Part shown: one piece after another, positions 1 to 9,748 of the stretch
Position numbering within the stretch: position 1 is the first letter of the stretch
Layout of the letters: each line of letters starts with the position of its first letter
Source of the DNA: Tieghemiomyces parasiticus
Lineage: Eukaryota > Kickxellomycota > Dimargaritomycetes > Dimargaritales > Dimargaritaceae
Direction of reading: 5' to 3'
DNA: 64,000 nt
NCBI GenBank assembly: GCA_027575765.1
Contig: JANBPT010000160.1
Span: forward strand, 1-64,000
Program-made: the position numbers and the translations under genes
The notes under the pieces: generated by a model
The model's input: the letters and a program-made list of their open reading frames with translations, nothing else
Database searches by the model: none
What the model was told of the DNA's origin: nothing

Positions 1-996
1 ACTGGCCTGCTCGCCTACGACCCTCCCTCGGTCTTTACTAGTTGCCCTCTCCCCTCGGGACACACACCCCGTTACAGCATAAGGCTTCAGAGAGTACATT
101 CCGCATGACCCATAACTCTAATCGTTTCATGTATTCCCATTCGTTTCTCCGTAGTCTCACTCTGCTACAGGGTTCTCGCTTCTCCAGCTATAAGTGCGGC
201 AGATTGTGAGATAGTATGCCTGATGGTTCTAAGTGGGCAACAAAAGGAGAATATGTCAAGTGAGGTAAATAAAAAAATTGTGTTGAAAGATATATTTTAC
301 TAAGTCGTAAAACCAAACGAGAGAGGCTGCAGATGGGGACCAACGTTTTAACGAGAATTATCCGAGGTGCCATGGAGGGCACCTGGCGTTCCTTACCAGT
401 CGGGAGCGGCTGGTGATTTCCCTCTTGTGTCCATGTGTAGGGCCGGCCAAATTGGGCAGCCGCCAAGATCACAGGGTGGAGGGGGGAGGCTCTCTGGCCA
501 GGTTGGTGAATAGCAGTGGCGCGCAGTGAGAAATTAACGCGAACTGTGCCGTAGTTTCTTTTTGGCATCTAGGATCATGGCTTTTATGTCTAAGCTCTGC
601 ATGAATATTACCCTCTCACCTCACCTCACTGCTCATTCTTTCCACGTCTCTATCCAGCAGCAGTTGACAATCCAGAAGCCCTCTTTTCCACTTGACGGAA
701 CGACAATTCCATCTCCTTCCTGTGCCAACTCCCGGCCTTCTTTCCGCTGCATGAACTCCTTCCGTTATTCTCAATGGTGGATTCCGTCTCCTCTTGCGTA
801 TATAAACCCCCCACTACCCCGCATCTCTTTTCTCGATGATCACAGTCTTAACTGAACAACTCCACCAGCAGAAACCGGTTCTTCGCCCATTGACGTTCCC
901 TTTTGATATCGGTTCGAGCTCAATACTATTCCCCACCCCGACTGCCGCCACCATCCTCTTCTTCCATCGTCCACGGCCTCTACGCTCCACCCTAGC
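1..996. other. non-coding left edge and sHsp upstream region
   Basis: No gene is supported here. The only long reading frame on the minus strand (188-568) has no recognisable domain and looks like chance. The last 200 bases are pyrimidine-rich with a TATA-like box and are taken as promoter and leader of the small heat shock gene that follows. I looked for classical heat-shock elements (alternating GAA and TTC every two bases) and saw none that were convincing. Confidence 0.5.
799..806 (+). promoter_or_regulatory. TATA-like box upstream of first sHsp gene
   Basis: The string TATATAAA lies about 190 bases before the first ATG of the sHsp gene, followed by a C-rich stretch. Position and sequence fit a TATA element. 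No transcript evidence is available. Confidence 0.4.
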
Positions 997-1578
997 ATGA
1001 TGAGCAACTTCTTCGCTGATAGATTCGGCCAGGCCACGACCATGAAGCAGAACGTCACTGTGACTGGCCCGGGCGCCGGGGAAGTCAATCCAAACTTTCA
1101 GACGTTGCCTTACTGCTCTTACGGGGAATTGAATGATGCCTTGAACAGGTATGGGGCACCCGTGTTCGGTGACCACCAATTGATCGCAGTGCACACCAGT
1201 CATGAACTCTGTCACTACCAGCGTCGAGGCGAGCCCCAGGACATGTGTAAAAGCGAGCCTAATAGCCTTGTTGACGTACACTCCAACATTGAATTCAGCC
1301 CCGATATGCTTAAGATCACCATGAAATGGAACGGTCCCAAGCCTGAGACGGTCAATTATCACACTCTGGACGACCGCATCGAAATTGAGGCCGCTGGCGA
1401 GGAGTACATTTCTGGTCGGATGCACGTTATGTACGAGAAGCACGACCGTGACTACATGGGTCGCTCGTTCGCCGTCCCCGAGGGCTACGACGCGGAAGGC
1501 GTCGAGGTTACCTATGCTGATGGAGAACTCGTGGCCTGTGTCCCTAAGAAGAAGAATATGACCTCGTACTTCTACTAG
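997..1578 (+). CDS. small heat shock protein-like (alpha-crystallin domain), 193 aa
   Basis: Likely an ATP-independent holdase chaperone of the Hsp20 family. The C-terminal half (about residues 93-186) follows the alpha-crystallin pattern: a strand-rich stretch, then the motif with Phe-Ala-Val-Pro (158-161), a short Glu/Asp-rich segment, Ala-Asp-Gly-Glu-Leu (174-178) and a closing Val-Pro-Lys-Lys-Lys (182-186). The N-terminal half (about 40-84) is unusual for the family. It carries Cys40, His60, His66, His69, Cys72, His73 and Cys84, resembling the His/Cys-rich N-terminus of the second sHsp gene at 9.2 kb. No intron is seen. The start could be Met1, Met2 or Met16; Met1 is used because nothing decides between them. 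No C-terminal IxI motif is visible. It is one of three crystallin-like genes within 9 kb on the same strand, which suggests local duplication and divergence. Confidence 0.75.
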   Translation: MMSNFFADRFGQATTMKQNVTVTGPGAGEVNPNFQTLPYCSYGELNDALNRYGAPVFGDHQLIAVHTSHELCHYQRRGEPQDMCKSEPNSLVDVHSNIEFSPDMLKITMKWNGPKPETVNYHTLDDRIEIEAAGEEYISGRMHVMYEKHDRDYMGRSFAVPEGYDAEGVEVTYADGELVACVPKKKNMTSYFY

Positions 1579-3338
1579 GCCAGAGACGACGCTGCTGTGG
1601 CAGATCCCTTTGGGTTTTAATTACTTTCACCTTACTTTACAGGCTATCATTTCACCATTAGGCAGTGATTTGTTTACATTTCGCACTAGGTGTTTACAAT
1701 TCACCATATATTCCTCATAGTTAACCCAGCCTGCATTGGCTTTGCTCTACCTTTTTCGCTCTCCAATAAATATATCTTTATTTCACACCTCTATGGACCT
1801 CCTTCGGAATCTATCATGTACCTACTTTGGGCATTGGTAGCCTTACATGGCAACAGGGTTAGTAGTGGGCGGGTCAAGTTCGGAATCTAGATATGTCGTT
1901 TTGCTAGGCGGTAAGTAGCATTTAAGATTGGGATCTGCAGTGCTATCTTTTATGTTGCCTCCATGTGGACAGGTGTGCGCTTTGGGTAGTTACCTGGTTG
2001 GGAAAGTGATATACTGTCCAACATCGATGCGGTCACATCGTTGATGAAATTAAGTAGCGGTAGTTGCACCTTGGACTCAATTGACGGATAGTATTTTGTG
2101 TCGTATACTGTCGCGGTTTTATCACTCTTGAGGAGTGAGGGCTACCCTAGTGTGGTGTCCGAAAATAGGGGCTGGCACCCACTGGACAAGTTGACAAGCG
2201 GGGAGGATTTATTGGTAACGAGTAGAAGGTCCACCTGTAGGTTGCAAGTGCTAAGCACTGTCAAGTAATACAAGCAAGTAGATGACAAAACGGAGGAGGA
2301 ATCATGGAGGAGGGCGGAGGCCTGAGTTGATATAGGATGCTAAGTGGCCAGGTTCATGGCCGAGTACGTATCACTAGTGGTTGTATGGAGGGTTTGGAAA
2401 CCTCTGGTGGACAGTGGCTTGAAGAGGCTACATACTAGCGCAACTGTTATGTGGTTTTGCTTATGGGCGTCACATCTAGACTTGCCCCAGTTGTTTTTTA
2501 GCACACTTTCCTTCCCAATTTCTATGAACGCTATGATTAGTGAAATCATTCTTAGCGGTTAATGATGTACCAACACTACATCGAAGCAAAAGCTGCTTCA
2601 CAGTGGCAGTCCTAGGTTGTAAATCTTCTTACTCCCCTTACAGGACTGTTGCTAATTTAATTTAATGAACATAATTGCCGAAAGACTCCAAAAGTAAGAT
2701 GCCCTTGCCAATCTCAGTCTGAGCCCTAGCCGTGGTCATATGAGAGAAAGACGCAGGAAAGTGGAAAAATAACTTAGCGGATGGGAATAGCGAGAGTAAT
2801 AATGGCAACGGGTATTGGGGCTGCCTAGACCATCGCATATCCTGTTGATGCTTATCCTCATTAATTTTACTAAGGCAAAAGGGTACCATAACGGAAACGT
2901 AAGTAGGTATTGGTGAGGTAGACCCGTGTACTTGATACTGCCAACCCTTGCAGGAGAAAGGAACTGCACATCTTTCACTCGGGCAAAAAAAATTGGCTGT
3001 CTCAGTAATCCTATGGCCAGAGAGATGGGTAAATGTAGTGTTTAATATACCTGCTAAGCGCTAATCCACGTTCTGCCTGATGATATTGTTACCACACAGG
3101 GCGGCAGTGAAGCATACCAATGCGACAATGAGTCATTACTTCTAAAATAGCAGGCGCACTTCGGAAATGCTACAGGGGGCGACCAGGATATCCCTCCCAG
3201 TGCGGCACCAAGGGGGGACTACGTGGGTAGACCTGACTGATTGACCGACTTTAGGTTATGCGAACGAGATGCAGATCGGAAAACGAGGTCTCTGGAAAGA
3301 AAAATATCCGATGATCAAAGATTGGATTGAGCTGGTGG

Positions 3339-3911
3339 CTACTCGGTAGAGTAAGTGCTTAAGGTCACATACGAAAATGGGTTAGCCGAACCGCCACGGA
3401 AAGTTCGCTGCTGAGCACGGTCAGTTGGTTCGGTAGACTCCGCTACCACGTGTCGATTACCGTCACCGAACTCGCGCCCACCACTAGAATTGTATGACGC
3501 ACTTTGGTCGTCACCTTGTGCATTCAGCTGTCTTCCGCTTATCACTTGCGCCCGGCCAAATCGATATGCGTATGCACTCATAACGCCATCGACATAGCTT
3601 CACCCTTCCTATACTGGCTCTGGTCCTGAAAGTGGCGAAGGAGGGCCATGCATTTCCACTACACCGTCGGCAACCTTGGTGAGGACCTCATCTCCATCGG
3701 TACATTTTCTTTTGGCTTTCTGACTTTTTCCTGCCATTCGGTATACTGGAGTGAGTCGCTGGCTGTCTGCCGGATTATACTTTTCTATCGGCCCATGTTG
3801 TCCATATAAACTCATGCCGAATAGTTCTGGCAACGCCGATTCACGTAAAAACGATCGCAGCCTAATATAAGTGGTACCTCTGGAGTCCTTGGCTGGTAGA
3901 TGTCCGATCAC
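3339..3911 (-). pseudogene. possible decayed coding remnant, unassigned
   Basis: One minus-strand frame stays open in two blocks, 3911-3609 (100 codons) and 3581-3339 (80 codons). They are in the same frame and are interrupted only by a TAG and a TGA about 28 bases apart. The composition looks protein-like, with a Lys/Arg-rich patch and Asp-Gly-Asp-Glu, but I recognise no domain. It could be a decayed gene, an exon pair around an intron too short to be believable, or chance. A further protein-like frame lies upstream on the same strand at 4976-4770. Confidence 0.15.
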
Positions 3912-4225
3912 CAGGACTCATGGCCCAGGAGTGTACCTATGACAAGGTGGCTTATACGAAATAAACTTCCAATATGCAACCTTTCGGGGCTTAAAGTGGT
4001 CCACGAAGATAAGAATGGTGGCTGAAGGATCTCCCATCCGTCAGCCTGCTTTATACGTTTCCGTGTGGTGGGATTATTCTGTATGAGCAAAGGTTAGGCG
4101 TGCTATACAGAGCTGCCGATCCCAATCGCTGTTTCCCATGTACTTGGCTAGGACTGGCCGTTTAATACTGACGACCGCGGTCGAAAAAGAAGTGTGTTAG
4201 GTGGAGCTTTAATGAAGACTAGCTT

Positions 4226-4533
4226 CCTAGGAATAAGGGCCAACAAGGCCAAACGGTTGCAGGATAAAGTATTATGGGGAAATGGATGGTAGTAGAGGGC
4301 ACGGGACACCGTGAATACAAATGAAAATGGAGATAAAGAATACAGTTGAATACAAGAGAGAGAGAGAGGTCGGGGTCTGCCGCCCGGCCTCCCTTCCTAA
4401 GCCCCCATAGGGGTGTTGTGATCTATCGAGGCCCGGCGGGCCTGGTGACCGGTGAGTCACAATGGTTGGGAATAAGGGGGTGACTTTGAGAGGGTCGATC
4501 CGTTAGGGCCACCTCCTAGGTCCCACTGCCATG
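4226..4533 (+). repeat. dispersed repeat, copy A
   Basis: About 300 bases that align with 48885-49187 on the same strand. Shared landmarks, in order, are CCTAGG; GGCCAAACGGTTGC; a GA-rich tract; GGTCGGG followed by a CCCGGCC-like block and a pyrimidine run; a G-rich block; and CACARTGGTTGGGAAYAAGG. The copies are clearly diverged, so this is an old family. The first block resembles a tRNA A box, which raises the possibility of a tRNA-derived SINE; that is inference. Confidence 0.6.
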
Positions 4534-5455
4534 GAAGCTTCGTGAGTCAACCAATATTTAATCTCATTAGTGAATGAAGGACGTGGCTCATGTAGAAACC
4601 TAACTTAGCGCCCCAGCCGATCGGTGCCTACCATTACTGGTCAGCCGCTTAGGCCCCCCACGTGAGCCGACACAGACCCTGTTAAGTGGCGCTGGCAATG
4701 AAATCTGAGCAAGGATCGAAATAAATATACAGAACTACGACAATCCAGTTTGGTACCTGGTAAGTTTAATTATTCCATGCCAAAATAAACCCTTAAGTAG
4801 TTACGACCAGCTGCTTTCATATGGGGAACGACTATACCCCTGCTATATACCAAGGGAACGAATGTATTAGGTATTCCGTCCAATTTTGACCCAAATATGC
4901 TGATGTTAGCGGAGCGATCTGCCTCGGGGTCGTCTTCCAGAAATTCTACTAGGAGATGGGATTGTTCGAGGCTCATTTTCTAGACTCGACAATGTGAGTA
5001 GGCCTCTTAATGAAACACGGAAGAGTCTCGAGTCATTTATTCCTGCTGTACCTTACGGCAAAGGAAACGTGCCAATGCTGAAAAATAAATCATGTAGACC
5101 AGAAACCCCTCTCCCCTCGTCTCCATTCAGGGTAGTTGGTCTCAACCGCCGTCGGCGGATTGACCTTCATTTTTTGCCACACTCCCTATATGGCAGGACC
5201 GTCCTCCAGTCCTGCCATCTACATAGGGAAGCGGTCGGATCAGCATCGTGTACCGCCTTCCCGCCTTCACCACTTCCTAGGTCGCTTAACGTCTTTATGC
5301 ATCGCCGCCTCTCCTCCAAGTCAGGCGAAGCACTGCAGGCAGAGGCGTAAGCGAATTTTTTCCTCCCGGGAAAAGGAATATGAATAGAGCTTGCGGAAAC
5401 CGGTGAACGACGCCATTGCGCAGAGCTTTGGTGCCGCAATAGTCGGCGACGAGGG

Positions 5456-5462
5456 TATAAAG
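5456..5462 (+). promoter_or_regulatory. TATA-like box
   Basis: TATAAAG lies about 170 bases before the ATG of the Ser/Thr-rich gene, in a plausible core-promoter position. Confidence 0.35.
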
Positions 5463-5630
5463 CTTATGGCTACGTCTCCCTCTAATAGCGTATCCCCCAG
5501 AATTCGACCGCTGCCACCTATCTCTAACCTCTACACTCCATTCACGCCTACAACCCCACGTTGCCGACCACGTTCCAGTCCACTGTAGCTTCGGCAATTA
5601 TCCACTGTTCGTTGACCAAGCCTTGCAGCC

Positions 5631-6722
5631 ATGACAGACCTCAACGGATTCTTCTCCTCGTCGTTTGAGCGCCGTCGTCAGGCTACCTCCAACATACAGT
5701 TCGACAGATTCTACTGTCGACCCACTTACCCCTTCTCGCCGTCCATTGCCAGCTCGTGCGATGCCCCGAGTGCCACAGGGCCTGCCCATCAGAGCCCAAG
5801 TCTTGGACCCTTCCAGGACTTCATCGGCCCGCCTTTCTCTTCCTGGTCACGTACCTTTGGTCAGGGATACTGTCCTAACGCTAATTATCGCAATACAGCG
5901 TACACCATGTCTAGCGAAGCTTCGTCTTTGGACTCTTATTCCCTGTCTTCGGGTAATGACAGCGACTATACAGCCAAAGATAATGCCAGTCCCCATACGT
6001 TTATCTCGGTACAGGTCAACCACAAGACTTGCCAGTCCCCCGACTTATCTAAAAGAAGGAGGGCTCAGGAGTCATTCCCTTCTACCCTGGCGACCCCAAC
6101 TTCCACGCCAACGCAGTCGACCCCCGCGCCCCATGATCGATCGCAAGCGTCTGCTACGTCCAGTAGCAACCGTCATTCAGCAACTACACCTAAGGGTAAT
6201 AGTTCCGCTTCCGCCTCCTCCAGAAGCACTACTAGCCTCTCGGTCCAGTCTACGCAAGCCACTCTGTCGGATGAGATTCCACCCAAGGGTATTCATCACT
6301 CTTCCGCCTCGTCAAAGGGCACTACTAACCCCACAGTCATATCCGCGCAAGCTATTCTGTCGAATGAGACTTCGCCTTCGGAACGGGCTCCGAACGTCAC
6401 CAACCATGTGCCTTTTTCCACATCGCCGTCCAACGCCGTTTCAGTTGCAGCTCCCACCGTCGAAATCACGGGCAATGGACGGATGATTTCCGTATCCTAC
6501 ATGTGGGCACCTGGTCAGTACGACTTATCACCGGCCTTCAGTACAGAAATCGTGGACGGAGTCGTCGTAACAGCCTTGGAGTACGTTCTTGGTAACGGTA
6601 TGCTATTCAGTGTTACCATACCCACCCAGCTGCCGGCCCCGGGCACGGGGAGACCAATCGGTATGGAACTTCTTCCTGACCGACTCGTAGTAAAAATCGA
6701 GATGGATCAGCCCGGGTCCTGA
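5631..6722 (+). CDS. Ser/Thr-rich protein with degenerate crystallin-like C-terminus, 363 aa
   Basis: Residues 1-105 are Ser/Tyr/Phe-rich and residues 105-265 are low-complexity Ser/Thr/Pro/Ala, likely disordered. The last 95 residues are ordered and resemble an alpha-crystallin domain. They run from a strand around residues 275-290 (Met-Ile-Ser-Val-Ser-Tyr-Met-Trp) to Phe-Ser-Val-Thr-Ile-Pro, then a hydrophobic pair, Asp-Arg-Leu-Val-Val-Lys-Ile near the end. This is the same order as the family's F..xIP... and DGxLxVxxPK elements. The terminal Pro-Lys is missing and the loops differ, so the domain call is tentative. Residues 188-249 contain two tandem 31-residue repeats. No signal peptide or intron is evident. 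Its location between two sHsp genes supports a shared origin. Function unknown; a co-chaperone or scaffold is only a guess. Confidence 0.55.
   Translation: MTDLNGFFSSSFERRRQATSNIQFDRFYCRPTYPFSPSIASSCDAPSATGPAHQSPSLGPFQDFIGPPFSSWSRTFGQGYCPNANYRNTAYTMSSEASSLDSYSLSSGNDSDYTAKDNASPHTFISVQVNHKTCQSPDLSKRRRAQESFPSTLATPTSTPTQSTPAPHDRSQASATSSSNRHSATTPKGNSSASASSRSTTSLSVQSTQATLSDEIPPKGIHHSSASSKGTTNPTVISAQAILSNETSPSERAPNVTNHVPFSTSPSNAVSVAAPTVEITGNGRMISVSYMWAPGQYDLSPAFSTEIVDGVVVTALEYVLGNGMLFSVTIPTQLPAPGTGRPIGMELLPDRLVVKIEMDQPGS
6192..6377 (+). repeat. 93-bp tandem duplication inside the Ser/Thr-rich gene
   Basis: Two in-frame units of 93 bases (6192-6284 and 6285-6377) each encode 31 residues. Both start Pro-Lys-Gly around the boundary, continue through Ser-Ala-Ser-Ser and Thr-Thr, and end with Gln-Ala-x-Leu-Ser-(Asp/Asn)-Glu. 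The copies differ at many positions, so the duplication is not recent. Confidence 0.7.
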
Positions 6723-7876
6723 TCAGGGTTTAGAGTAGCAGCGCTTCTGATGACCGACCTGTATTTCTATTATCGATAATTCTACCTTGAAAATTAGCTA
6801 TTAGTTACCATACATTAGACATCAGCACGATGGCTTGTAATATACTCTACAAGGTGCAGCAGTAGGCTGCCCATCCGGCCGGAATGGCATAACCCCCGGG
6901 TGGATGGCGGTCATGACTGTGAACACAGTAAGCTAGACGGTAAATTATTCGGGATGGAAGTGTTTTGCGTACTAATGTCACCCTGTATATACCCGCAATG
7001 GGAAAGGCCGGCCTTGAAGAATAGGGTATTTATGGCCACTAGTGAGTAACCAGTGTGCTTTCAACGGGGCCTTGATGCAAGTTCAGCGTTTGAGGCATAT
7101 CGTCGCGGCTGTGGGGAGGTGATGTAAGGCTGTCTTGTGCGCCACGTTTGGGGCCGCCCGCCAACACAGACAGTTCTGACGGTGCAACCATAATCACCTG
7201 CGGCATCGGGTCAAGGAATATACTCCGAGTGAGAGTGTATCAGCCACTGCTTTGAGTACAGGCTAGCGCTCTCTCATTGTGCTTTTCCTTGTGGATGAGA
7301 CAATATGGCCAACTCACTACCCGCCTTAGGTTCACCATAAATAAAAATTTACATTTCACTTGAGGCCGGGCTAGTGACACAATACATGTTAACCTTAGGA
7401 GGACACTGACTTTCTACCGCCTTTCTCGGATTTAAGTTGCTTCCAATTTACCAAACCAGGATACTACGAAGGCACCCTGACGTTACTTTCTTGGGCCGAT
7501 GCTTGCGTCGCTTCTTCAACCACGCCTATACCGAGGCAAAGTCGAGGACAATGACCTTTGGTCGTAGCAGCTGATAACATTGATTGGTCAGTGAGCTTTT
7601 CATTCCTATTTCAAAATCAAATAAAGGGGGCATGCAACGGTAGGTGCGGAACCGAATTAAAATTAATCCACTATCCGTCATGTTAATGGGTGGACTTGAC
7701 TGGATGGTGTGGGCCAGCGATGTCCATTCTTAAAGTAATCGACAGTCGTACTAGAAATGGAAACGTTCAGCTGAAGCTTATAGCACGAAACCGCCTGCCC
7801 TCGTCGGGTTGTGGCCTGTCCCCGATCTAACGATACATCAGGAACTTTAATTCCATTGGCTCACTATACTGTCTGG
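6723..7876. other. gene-poor stretch
   Basis: 1.15 kb with no supported gene, RNA or repeat. Nothing specific is seen. Confidence 0.4.
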
Positions 7877-8156
7877 ATGTCAGCCGCACTATCCGTCTTG
7901 ATAACCAACACGTTGGCCAGGGGCTTGGCCAATGCCGACCTTGTCCCCAACGTCAAGTACATGAATGTCGCGTCCGGCGGCCAATTGGCATTGACGCTGC
8001 ACCCGTCACACTGGCATGGTAAACAACGCCAGCCGCGTCGCACCCCCCCCCATTAACTATTCTACTGGTGCAGACCAAGTCACTGTGGACATTAAAGGAA
8101 GTCACACTCAATCCGACGCCTGGCCCGGCCAATCACTAGCCCTGGTGGCCATGTAG
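7877..8156 (+). CDS. candidate small spliced secreted protein, 74 aa (or 5' part of a decayed gene)
   Basis: Exon 1 runs 7877-8018, the intron 8019-8073 (55 nt) and exon 2 8074-8156. The intron has good signals: GTAAAC donor, an ATTAACTAT branch-like site and a CTACTGGTGCAG acceptor. The phases join without a break. The product starts with a hydrophobic, Ala/Leu-rich segment that could be a signal peptide. It continues with alternating hydrophobic residues that suggest beta strands, for example Gln-Leu-Ala-Leu-Thr-Leu and Gln-Val-Thr-Val-Asp-Ile on either side of the junction. After the TAG at 8154 the frame continues in similar style for 14 more codons (Asp-Leu-Val-Thr-Val-Thr-Thr-Arg-Val), so the stop may be a nonsense change. 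I do not recognise the family. Confidence 0.35.
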
Positions 8157-9181
8157 GGGGACCTAGTTACTGTGACAACCAGGGTGAGGGAATTGAGTTG
8201 ACACTACGATTTCTAATTGTGACGGTAGTCGGATTTACCAGATGCAGCCAGCACCCTGACTGAGTTGGGCGGGTAGACCGGAAAATGTCAAGGTGATGGG
8301 CAGTCGACTAGGGTGGCGGCCAGAGTAAGTGAATAGATCCCCGACCTTACTGGCAAAAATTGTACCCTACATAGCCTTCGATGACATTGGCCTTTACAGA
8401 GCACCCCCTTTGTCCATTTGACTGGTTGGAGTATCCAACAACAAGGGTAAGGGGGCCCCGGGTGCACGTCATCTCCCCTACCCTAGCCCTTACGATATCT
8501 GCATCTAAACAACAGTGTCAGGCTGTTACTCTTTACTGGCCGGCAAGCCACGCTGCCGGTTCACTTGAGGGGCGTGGTCTTGGGGCACGCGTGATGTGCA
8601 ATACCCCTAGCCCGCGCCGTGCCAGTCCATGGCCAAGGATACTCCTGACTCATCCAGGGTTGACTTGTTAGCCTTGTCCCTACTACCCACTCATTTCGGC
8701 TGCCATCCAGTTCCTCCCCCCTTTATCTAATTCAACGGGGGTCAGGCTCACCTGGCTGTGATCCCCTCCGGAATCGAGGCCTATTTACTCGATATAGGGG
8801 ACGGAGAGTGAACAGAGGTATGGGCAGCCCCTGTCTGCGGAGGCATAAAAAAAATATGAAGTTCTGTTTTTAGCCCGGGTTTATAAGTCAGACGCTGCGG
8901 CCTTTTCCTGCCTGGCCGCTCAATTTTTCGGATAGCTTACTAGTTTTACTCATTTGACCGTTCATTTCCAGCCCTTAATCCTGTACTCTAGACCCGCTGC
9001 CACGCGCGTACCCCTGTGCTTTAATCCACCTATCTTACCAATACCTGGTGCGGCCCGCCCTGTCAACCGCCTCCACTACGCATCTGTCCACCTGCCCAAG
9101 TTCCAACCCCGCTCGATTTAGGAGTGACCCTCTCACTGCATTTACCCATCACCCATCTGCACCCTCGCTCTCGTCCGCGCA
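8157..9181. other. gene-poor stretch upstream of second sHsp gene
   Basis: A plus-strand frame at 8381-8671 is open but shows no recognisable domain. A TTTATAAG string lies near 8880, about 300 bases before the sHsp ATG. The last 200 bases are C-rich leader-like sequence. No heat-shock element was convincing. Confidence 0.4.
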
Positions 9182-9748
9182 ATGTCTATCAAGAAGCACT
9201 GGTTCAAAGACGCCTTCTTCACCTCCTTTGAGAATGGCAAGGACCTTATCAAGGAGCCCATCAGCAACGAAAAGGCGCTGCCCGTGTGCAATAAGTGTTC
9301 GCTGCACCACCATACCCTTATGCCCGCCTACTACACATGCTTTGACCTGAGCAAGCATACCTGCGAACACGTCCAGGTCTACATCCACAACCATTTTATG
9401 TGTACCTGTACCCTGGCTCTCAACGCGGGCGAGATTTGCACCAGCCACGGTTGCTGGCACCCGGCCATTGATATCTTCGAGACCGACAAGGAAATCACTA
9501 TCCAAGCCGACCTGCCCGGTGTGGACGGGACAAAGGTCATTTGCGACGTGTACCAGGGCTCGCTGATGATTGTGGGCGAGACCAAGCGCGACGAGAAGAC
9601 CGTCAAGACCCTCAAACACGGCGAACGCGATGTGGGCAACTTCTGCCGCCGTATCCCGCTCCCAGAGGCCGTCCTGGCCCACGCAAAAGAGTCCAAGGCC
9701 AATTTCGCCAATGGGGTCCTAACTGTGGTCCTGCCGAAGAAGAAGTAG
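9182..9748 (+). CDS. small heat shock protein with His/Cys-rich N-terminus, 188 aa
   Basis: A clear Hsp20-family chaperone. The alpha-crystallin domain spans about residues 92-187. It opens with Trp-His-Pro-Ala-Ile-Asp-Ile-Phe-Glu-Thr (92-101), contains Ala-Asp-Leu-Pro-Gly-Val (109-114), the Phe-Cys-Arg-Arg-Ile-Pro-Leu-Pro strand (154-161) and Ala-Asn-Gly-Val-Leu-Thr-Val-Val-Leu-Pro-Lys-Lys-Lys at the C-terminus. The odd part is residues 36-93, with eight cysteines (36, 39, 53, 61, 74, 76, 86, 91) and nine histidines. This is dense enough to suggest zinc or other metal binding, which ordinary sHsps lack. There is no intron and the protein ends on the domain, without an IxI tail. The ATG is the first in the frame and follows a pyrimidine-rich leader. 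It is related in layout to the gene at 997-1578. Confidence 0.88.
   Translation: MSIKKHWFKDAFFTSFENGKDLIKEPISNEKALPVCNKCSLHHHTLMPAYYTCFDLSKHTCEHVQVYIHNHFMCTCTLALNAGEICTSHGCWHPAIDIFETDKEITIQADLPGVDGTKVICDVYQGSLMIVGETKRDEKTVKTLKHGERDVGNFCRRIPLPEAVLAHAKESKANFANGVLTVVLPKKK

Larger units (their letters stand above)
1579..5630. other. 4 kb gene-poor stretch
   Basis: No complete gene is supported. It holds one copy of a dispersed repeat (4226-4533) and some protein-like reading frames on the minus strand at 3339-3911 and 4770-4976, described separately. A TATA-like box lies at 5456-5462 before the Ser/Thr-rich gene. The rest shows nothing I can assign. Confidence 0.5.

Noticed and set aside
560..820. 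Heat-shock elements upstream of the sHsp gene
   Set aside because: Only scattered TTCC and GAA triplets; none in the regular alternating five-base spacing.
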